DNA of 10,544 bases. Source: Deltaproteobacteria bacterium. Its GTDB lineage: Bacteria; Desulfobacterota; GWC2-55-46; S146-70; JAUXIU01. Shown here one piece after another: positions 6,465 through 10,544 of this stretch. The notes beneath the pieces are model-generated. The model was not told the origin of the DNA, searched no databases, and saw only the letters and a list, made by a program, of their open reading frames with translations. The stretch lies in contig JAUXIU010000021.1 of assembly GCA_030620895.1 (NCBI GenBank), positions 1 to 10,544 on the forward strand, written 5' to 3'. Numbering within the stretch: the first letter of the stretch is position 1; each line of letters begins with the position of its first letter. The position numbers and the translations under genes were made by a program.

Positions 6465-6527
6465 TCGTGTATCGTGGATTGTGGTTCGGGTTTCGATTCA
6501 CGATTCACGAATCACGAACAACGGTTT
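6465..6527. repeat. CG-phased heptad array with TCGA pivot
   Basis: Nine in-phase heptads: TCGTGTA, TCGTGGA, TTGTGGT, TCGGGTT, pivot TCGATTC, then ACGATTC, ACGAATC, ACGAACA, ACGGTTT. The architecture equals that at 1008-1070, and 6486-6518 matches 1119-1151 with one mismatch. It fills most of the gap between the deoxyhypusine-synthase-like gene and argH. Confidence 0.88.
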
Positions 6528-6529
6528 TT

Positions 6530-7474
6530 TCACAGGCCCTCCTTTATTGCTGCTGCCAGAAGGGGTACCATTATCTCATGGTGGCCTGTTAGCCTGTAAC
6601 CCTTGCCACCGCCTCTCGTTGGCCTGTCGACCACATTCATTACAGGTCTATAGTGTTGTATAAAGTCCATATTAACCGTTGTAAACCTCTTTACCTTATG
6701 GCCTTTGTTTCTCACAAGGGTCAATGCCTTCAAGAATACCTCCGGCAGGAGGACAGCAGAACCTATATTTATATAAACCCCACCTTCGAGCCTTGCCACA
6801 ACACCCGCAAATAACCTGAAGTCTATATGGCTGCCTTCACCCGTCGCCCTTCCATCCATCTGGGGATGAATGTGCAATATATCCGTCCCTATTGCCACAT
6901 GAACGGTTATAGGGATACCCAGCCTGGCACCAGCGGCCAATATACTCAATCCCTTATATGGATACCTCGAATTGTCTATCATTTCCCCCACAGACCTCCC
7001 TATGCCCCACCTTCTCTTAACACCCCGGCTTATGGCCCTGTTCAGCAAACTACCCGTCTCTTCTGCCATGCCGAACAGACCCTTTCCTAGCTCCGCCGCC
7101 ACATCCTCAGATGTTTTTCCTGCGTATGCGATTTCAAAGTCATGGACAATACCTGCACCGTTCATCACAACGGCATCTACAATACCCCTTTCCATAAGAT
7201 CTATGATAACAGGTCCAAGCCCCACTTTTATAACATGGGCGCCCATCCCCACCACGACCATCCTCTCCTTATGATGAGCATTTATTACAGCCTTTACGAC
7301 CTCTTTAATCTCTCTGGCTGCCAGTATATTGGGAAGTGAATCGAGGAATTCAGAGAAGGAGGCCCCTTTGCTCATCGGGCTGGCAAAATCCCTTGTCTCT
7401 ACTTTGCTTCTTCTCTCTCTTAAGGAGTAGGTTTTGAGACCTTTGAGGGAAACTGGCTTTATGCTTTTTTTCAA
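6530..7474 (-). CDS. Deoxyhypusine-synthase-like protein of unknown function
   Basis: This 314-residue protein resembles the bacterial deoxyhypusine-synthase-like family, which has a Rossmann-type NAD-binding fold. Recognisable blocks are MVVVGMGAHVIKVGLGPVII (72-91), the NGAGIVHDFE block (105-114) corresponding to the TTAG-x-x-HD region of true synthases, HVAIGTDILHIHPQMDG (192-208), YINIGSAVLLPEVFLKAL (234-251) and a C-terminal RGGGKGYRLTGHHE (287-300). I see no clear equivalent of the deoxyhypusine synthase catalytic lysine region, and bacteria of this kind lack eIF5A, so hypusination is unlikely. The substrate is unknown; polyamine or sugar chemistry are both speculative. Translation starts at TTG 7474, which overlaps the gmhA TGA in TTGA, with AGG about 6 nt upstream. 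Such overlap suggests coupled translation and a role linked to gmhA. Confidence 0.75.
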   Translation of the reverse strand: MKKSIKPVSLKGLKTYSLRERRSKVETRDFASPMSKGASFSEFLDSLPNILAAREIKEVVKAVINAHHKERMVVVGMGAHVIKVGLGPVIIDLMERGIVDAVVMNGAGIVHDFEIAYAGKTSEDVAAELGKGLFGMAEETGSLLNRAISRGVKRRWGIGRSVGEMIDNSRYPYKGLSILAAGARLGIPITVHVAIGTDILHIHPQMDGRATGEGSHIDFRLFAGVVARLEGGVYINIGSAVLLPEVFLKALTLVRNKGHKVKRFTTVNMDFIQHYRPVMNVVDRPTRGGGKGYRLTGHHEIMVPLLAAAIKEGL

Positions 7475-8055
7475 TATCTACCTGCCTGCTGGAATAGTAT
7501 ATGGTCCACAAGTTCACAAATGATATGGCAGACCGTGATATGGATCTCCTGTATCCTTGCAGTGGTATCAGATTCCACATTAAGCAATACATCGACCTTC
7601 TTGGCCATTCTGCCCCCATCCCTTCCGGTCAGGCCAATAGTCTTTATACCATTGTCAGTGGCTGTCTTTAATGCCTTTAGTACATTGGAAGAGTTCCCGC
7701 TGGTTGAGATTGCGAGGAGCACATCACCCTCCCTGCCCAGGGCCTTTACCTGTTTTGAGAAGATCTGATCAAAGCTGTAATCATTACCTATGCATGTAAG
7801 GATAGATGTATCGGTGGTAAGAGCGATTGCAGGGAGGGGAGGGCGTTCTATAACGAACCTGTTGACAAACTCGGCGGCTATATGCTGTGCGTCTGCCGCG
7901 CTTCCCCCGTTACCTATAGTAAGCAACTTTCCACCAGATGTGAATACATCTGCAATGGTCTCGGCCGCAAAGGATACGAGGTCGACATTCTTCTTGAAGA
8001 AAAGCTCTTTGACCTTAAGGCTCTCTTTGTAGGAATTTATAATGATATCTTTCAC
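7471..8055 (-). CDS. gmhA: Phosphoheptose (sedoheptulose-7-phosphate) isomerase GmhA
   Basis: GmhA converts sedoheptulose 7-phosphate to D-glycero-D-manno-heptose 7-phosphate, the first step towards ADP-heptose for the LPS inner core or heptosylated surface structures. The 194-residue SIS-domain protein aligns closely with E. coli GmhA (192 residues). It has GNGGSAADAQH (48-58), the catalytic glutamate Glu62 in HIAAEF, GNDYSFDQIFS (90-100), STSGNS (117-122), LTGRDGG (142-148) and RIQEIHITVCH with Gln169 and His177, matching E. coli Gln172 and His180. GTG at 8055 is the first possible start after an in-frame TAG, although its ribosome binding site is weak. It is the first gene of the minus-strand train and overlaps the next gene by 4 nt. 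Confidence 0.95.
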   Translation of the reverse strand: MKDIIINSYKESLKVKELFFKKNVDLVSFAAETIADVFTSGGKLLTIGNGGSAADAQHIAAEFVNRFVIERPPLPAIALTTDTSILTCIGNDYSFDQIFSKQVKALGREGDVLLAISTSGNSSNVLKALKTATDNGIKTIGLTGRDGGRMAKKVDVLLNVESDTTARIQEIHITVCHIICELVDHILFQQAGRY

Positions 8056-8132
8056 TGATTTTAGCCACTAGGGTTTGAGACCATCTTATCCTAGATAATT
8101 CACGAATTCGTTCTTAAAGCATAATTCCTGAT

Positions 8133-8181
8133 TCGTGAATCGTGTATCGAACTACGAACCACGAAACACGCACGACGGTAT
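8133..8181. repeat. CG-phased heptad array with TCGA pivot, upstream of gmhA
   Basis: Seven in-phase units: TCGTGAA, TCGTGTA, pivot TCGAACT, ACGAACC, ACGAAAC, ACGCACG, ACGGTAT. It lies between the candidate gmhA promoter and the gmhA start, so it would be transcribed as part of the 5' leader. The word ATTCCTGATT, also seen near 72-82 and (on the minus strand) near 3380, joins its left end. Confidence 0.85.
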
Positions 8182-8248
8182 TTTGCATTTTTCAATGATG
8201 CAATCAACCGAACAGTCTTAACCTATTATTATATAATTCCAGAAAATG

Positions 8249-8277
8249 ATATTATCTGCTAACTAAAATAGTGTCAA
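8249..8277 (-). promoter_or_regulatory. Candidate sigma70 promoter for the gmhA gene train
   Basis: On the minus strand TTGACA (8277-8272), a 17-nt spacer and TAATAT (8254-8249) make a good sigma70-type match, with a perfect -35 and 4 of 6 in the -10. Transcription would start near 8242, leaving a leader of about 185 nt. A second TTGACA in the same context (TTGGCTTGACA) lies 22 bp further upstream at 8294-8299. A perfect TATAAT lies downstream near 8231-8236, but without a -35 at the right distance. Confidence 0.55.
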
Positions 8278-8301
8278 GGCAAATAAGGATTGTTGTCAAG
8301 C

Positions 8302-8413
8302 CAATTTAGAAATGTCCTAAAGGGTGGCCTATAATATCTTCCTTTTGAAGGGAGGTATTTGTGGCCGGAAAGGACATTATCTACTTTGGTGTTTTAGGAC
8401 AATATCACTTTGG
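8302..8413. mobile_element. MITE-like or internally deleted insertion sequence
   Basis: The ends are imperfect inverted repeats. The left end reads CCAATTTAGAAATGTCCTAA, and the reverse complement of the right end reads CCAAAGTGATATTGTCCTAA. A third copy of the end motif, AGGACATTATCTACTTTGG, lies inside at 8371-8389 in the same orientation as the right end (8396-8413). Inside the left end is a strong ribosome binding site and a short start-like peptide. This fits an insertion sequence that has lost its interior, keeping the left end, the first transposase codons and the right end. No clear target-site duplication is seen. Confidence 0.5.
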
Positions 8414-8423
8414 GGAGACATAG
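8361..8423 (+). pseudogene. Residual transposase start codons (20-residue frame)
   Basis: AGGGAGG followed 6 nt later by GTG opens a 20-codon frame starting MAGKDIIYFGVL and ending at TAG. The first residues, M-A-G-K-D-I-I, recall the N-termini of a transposase group often labelled ISNCY, from memory and unverified. The frame then runs into the right-end repeat of the element, as expected if the interior was deleted. It is unlikely to encode a functional product. Confidence 0.35.
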
Positions 8424-8424
8424 A

Positions 8425-8448
8425 AAACTAGGTGCTGAAACTAGGTGC
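8425..8448 (+). repeat. Tandem direct repeat AAACTAGGTGC
   Basis: Two identical 11-bp copies, 8425-8435 and 8438-8448, separated by TG. They lie just outside the insertion-sequence-like element and about 165 bp upstream of the pseudopilin. Direct repeats with a 13-bp period could be a regulator site or slippage; nothing here decides which. Confidence 0.5.
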
Positions 8449-8613
8449 CTTTGTACTATTGAAAAAGTTCAAGATATATGCAAGTATATTTTAGTTTACT
8501 CTAATTCTTTAAAGGGCCATAACCTCCGGAAGGGTTTTACAGTATCGCGTTACCCATACCATGAGTCTTTTTAGACTTAAGGGATTCTATCCAAGGTGTT
8601 CGAGGCTATTCTT
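8449..8613 (+). other. Untranslated region upstream of the pseudopilin gene
   Basis: No open frame or RNA gene is recognisable. AT-rich DNA at 8455-8515 could hold a promoter, but no convincing -35/-10 pair at proper spacing is found. A near-palindrome around TCCGGA (8521-8536) and a small stem AGTCT-TTTT-AGACT (8564-8577) are present. Neither matches a riboswitch I know. Confidence 0.35.
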
Positions 8614-9075
8614 GTGAGTATGAGGCAAAAGACGGCCCTTCGTGGCTTTACCATCTTTGAGCTTATTTTCACAATAGCGATAATAGGCACACTAGCCGGC
8701 ATCGTTATCCCTGTATACTCAAACTATAAAGAAAAGACGGAAATCAATAAGGCCATATTGGATATTCGTTCGCTTGAAAGTGATATCCTCACATTCAAGA
8801 TGACCAAGAAGGCAATGCCCGGCACCCTCGTCGATGTGGGAAAGGGAGGTCTCCTGGACCCCTGGGGCAATCCTTATAAATACCTCGATTACGCAACGTC
8901 AACGCCAGGGCAAACACGGAAGGACCGGTTTCTAAAACCTCTTAATTCAGATTTCGACCTTTTCAGCATGGGCAAGGATGGTGATTATAGAGCAACTCTC
9001 AACAATCCCCTTAGCCAGGACGATATCGTCCGCGCCAATGATGGGGTATTTATAGGCCTGGGCTCGGAGTTCTAA
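8614..9075 (+). CDS. GspG-like type II secretion/type IV pilus pseudopilin
   Basis: A 153-residue prepilin-type protein. A short basic leader (MSMRQKTALRG) ends at Gly11, the expected prepilin peptidase site before FTIFELI, with Glu5 of the mature chain present. A hydrophobic helix (FTIAIIGTLAGIVIPVY) follows. The globular part has the GspG hallmark DPWGNPYKYL and a late DFDLFSMGKDG, the region that binds calcium in GspG, then a distinctive C-terminus SQDDIVRANDGVFIGLGSEF. It therefore looks like a major-pseudopilin-type subunit, not a classical long pilin. GTG at 8614 has GAGG 8 nt upstream; ATG at 8620 is an alternative, and an earlier in-frame GTG at 8596 lacks a ribosome binding site. No other secretion gene is adjacent; it is followed after 20 nt by a sensor gene, suggesting co-transcription. 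Confidence 0.85.
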   Translation: MSMRQKTALRGFTIFELIFTIAIIGTLAGIVIPVYSNYKEKTEINKAILDIRSLESDILTFKMTKKAMPGTLVDVGKGGLLDPWGNPYKYLDYATSTPGQTRKDRFLKPLNSDFDLFSMGKDGDYRATLNNPLSQDDIVRANDGVFIGLGSEF

Positions 9076-9095
9076 TGTGCTAATATGGTAGTGCT

Positions 9096-10544
9096 ATGAG
9101 AATTGACATAACATTCCTTCGCAGCAGGGTGGCACGCCGGATCTTCACCCTCTTCATCATCTGTGCCCTCATACCCATCACAGTCCTTGCCACCTTATCT
9201 TTCATCCATGTAACCAAAAACCTCAACGAACAGAGTCAGAGGAGGCTCCATCGTGCGAGCAAGGCCACAGGGATGACCATTTATGAGCGGCTCTTGTTTC
9301 TTAAGGCCGAGATGAAACTCGTTGCATCCAATTATAGCTCTAGCAGAGATGCCGTTCAAACCCTGAATAAAGGGTTCGTTGAATACCTGAAAGAGCATTT
9401 CGAGGGGCTGGTAATTCATACGAAAAGCAGCAGTCCTCTGCCACTCTTCGGCCGTATAAATAATCCACCAGCCCTCACCACGGCGGAGGAGAAACACCTG
9501 AGCTCCGGCAAGGTCCTTGTGGCCAGCCGATATTACCCGGATATATCTTCACAGGTTTTTATCAGCATGGCCCTCGACCCACAGGACCTGAGAGAGGGGA
9601 TATTTGTTGGTGAAATCCGTAGCTCTTACCTTTGGGGTGTGGGGGATACAGATACATTGCCTCCCATGACCGAACTCTCTGTTCTGGATCAGTCGAACAA
9701 CATCATCTTCAGTACACTTTCAGGCCCCGTATCTTTCCCTGAAGAAACGGTCCTCAGGATGGGCCGCTCTGCATCGGGGCAATTCGCGTGGCAACATGGT
9801 GATAGTGGAGACTATCTGGCAAGCTACTGGTTACTCTTCCTTAAGAACGAGTTTTTCACACCAAAGTGGACAGTGGTGTTGAGCGAATCTAAGGCCAATG
9901 TGCTCGCACCCATGGCCAATTTCAAAAAGATATTCCCCCTCGTCGCCCTCCTGTCACTCTGGGTGGTATTACTCCTTAGCGTTATCCAGATACGGAAGAA
10001 CCTGGTGCCGCTGGAAAAGCTACAGGAGGGAACTCGACGCATTTCGAACAGGGACTTTAAGACCAAGGTTAACGTTACGAGTGGCGACGAGTTTGAAGAA
10101 CTTGCAGAATCATTTAATACAATGGCCAGCCTCCTGGATAGACAGTTCAATGCCATTTCCACGATAAGCGAGATCGACCGGACCATCCTCTCGGTTCTGG
10201 ATACCAACAAAATAGTTGATACGATACTCACCCGCATGCATGATTTCTTCCCATGTGACTCTACAAGTGTGGCCCTGCTCGACACAGACAATAAAGATAT
10301 CGCACAAATATATGCCGTAGACGCCACCCACAAGGGCAAGAAACAGGTTAAGACCGTCAGACTCTTACCAGAAGAGGAAAGAAAACTCTGTGATAATCCA
10401 CGAGGCTTTTTGGTAAGTGAAAAAGAAGAGATCCCGGGCTACCTCGTACCCATGGTCGGTCACGGCATAAAATCATCCTTCGTGATACCGATCCTCCTAA
10501 AAGAAGGGTTGTCGGGGATAATCTCCCTGGGCTTCATGGGGTCA
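9096..10544 (+). CDS. Membrane sensor with HAMP and GAF domains (3' end outside window)
   Basis: The open frame runs 483 codons from ATG 9096 to the window edge without a stop. Order of parts: cytoplasmic basic N-terminus, TM1 about 16-39 (IFTLFIICALIPITVLATLS), a roughly 240-residue extracytoplasmic sensory region with no motif I recognise, TM2 about 278-298 (PLVALLSLWVVLLLSVIQ), HAMP about 299-352 including DEFEELAESFNTM (331-343), then a GAF domain from about 365, incomplete at the edge. The output domain is missing; relatives with this layout usually end in GGDEF, EAL or HD-GYP (cyclic-di-GMP turnover) or a histidine kinase, and I cannot say which. The ribosome binding site is weak (GGTAG), and an in-frame TAA at 9081 excludes longer starts. 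Its closeness to the pseudopilin suggests co-expression. Confidence 0.85.
   Translation, partial: MRIDITFLRSRVARRIFTLFIICALIPITVLATLSFIHVTKNLNEQSQRRLHRASKATGMTIYERLLFLKAEMKLVASNYSSSRDAVQTLNKGFVEYLKEHFEGLVIHTKSSSPLPLFGRINNPPALTTAEEKHLSSGKVLVASRYYPDISSQVFISMALDPQDLREGIFVGEIRSSYLWGVGDTDTLPPMTELSVLDQSNNIIFSTLSGPVSFPEETVLRMGRSASGQFAWQHGDSGDYLASYWLLFLKNEFFTPKWTVVLSESKANVLAPMANFKKIFPLVALLSLWVVLLLSVIQIRKNLVPLEKLQEGTRRISNRDFKTKVNVTSGDEFEELAESFNTMASLLDRQFNAISTISEIDRTILSVLDTNKIVDTILTRMHDFFPCDSTSVALLDTDNKDIAQIYAVDATHKGKKQVKTVRLLPEEERKLCDNPRGFLVSEKEEIPGYLVPMVGHGIKSSFVIPILLKEGLSGIISLGFMGS

Noticed and set aside
7350..7619. 89-codon minus-strand frame between gmhA and the next gene
   Set aside because: It is a shadow frame spanning the gmhA end and the start of the deoxyhypusine-synthase-like gene.
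9824..10339. 171-codon minus-strand frame
   Set aside because: Antisense to the HAMP-GAF sensor, which has clear domain order in the other strand.

Overview
The window reads as chromosome from an uncultured Gram-negative, diderm bacterium, probably Nitrospirota or a Desulfobacterota-like lineage. This placement is an inference from gene order and protein style, not from a marker gene. Support comes from the argH–lptM–lysA–dapF–dapA–dapB order, a heptose-phosphate isomerase and an LptM-type lipoprotein (both imply an LPS outer membrane), and a GspG-like pseudopilin next to a large HAMP–GAF sensor.

Positions 1-8055 hold one long minus-strand gene train. In transcription order it is gmhA (sedoheptulose-7-phosphate isomerase), a deoxyhypusine-synthase-like protein overlapping gmhA by 4 nt, argH (last step of arginine synthesis), a 44-residue lipoprotein gene resembling lptM, lysA, dapF, a four-helix-bundle (S23 family) gene, dapA and dapB. 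A start codon with a ribosome binding site at the left edge opens one more gene, by synteny probably dapL. DapA and DapB make tetrahydrodipicolinate, DapF epimerises LL- to meso-diaminopimelate, and LysA decarboxylates it to lysine. The missing amination step would be supplied by a DapL-type aminotransferase just outside the window. A sigma70-like promoter at 8249-8277 could drive the train.

Positions 8182-8613 are the divergent intergenic region: the gmhA promoter, a roughly 112-bp element with imperfect terminal inverted repeats that looks like an internally deleted insertion sequence, and the untranslated leader of the plus-strand genes. Positions 8614-10544 carry a GspG-like pseudopilin and, 20 nt later, a membrane sensor (TM, extracytoplasmic domain, TM, HAMP, GAF) cut by the window end.

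The most unusual feature is between the genes. Most gaps in the minus-strand train hold arrays of degenerate 7-bp units kept in strict phase: one class has a CG dinucleotide every 7 bp (TCGTGnn, KCGTnnn, nCGAGTT and their complements), the other is ATTGAnn. CG-class arrays often run forward, pass a TCGA pivot, and continue as reverse-complement units in the same phase. The S23 gene is bracketed by two ATTGAnn arrays in inverted orientation. The arrays reach into gene ends and create false N-terminal extensions for dapA and dapB, so the starts given here are corrected.
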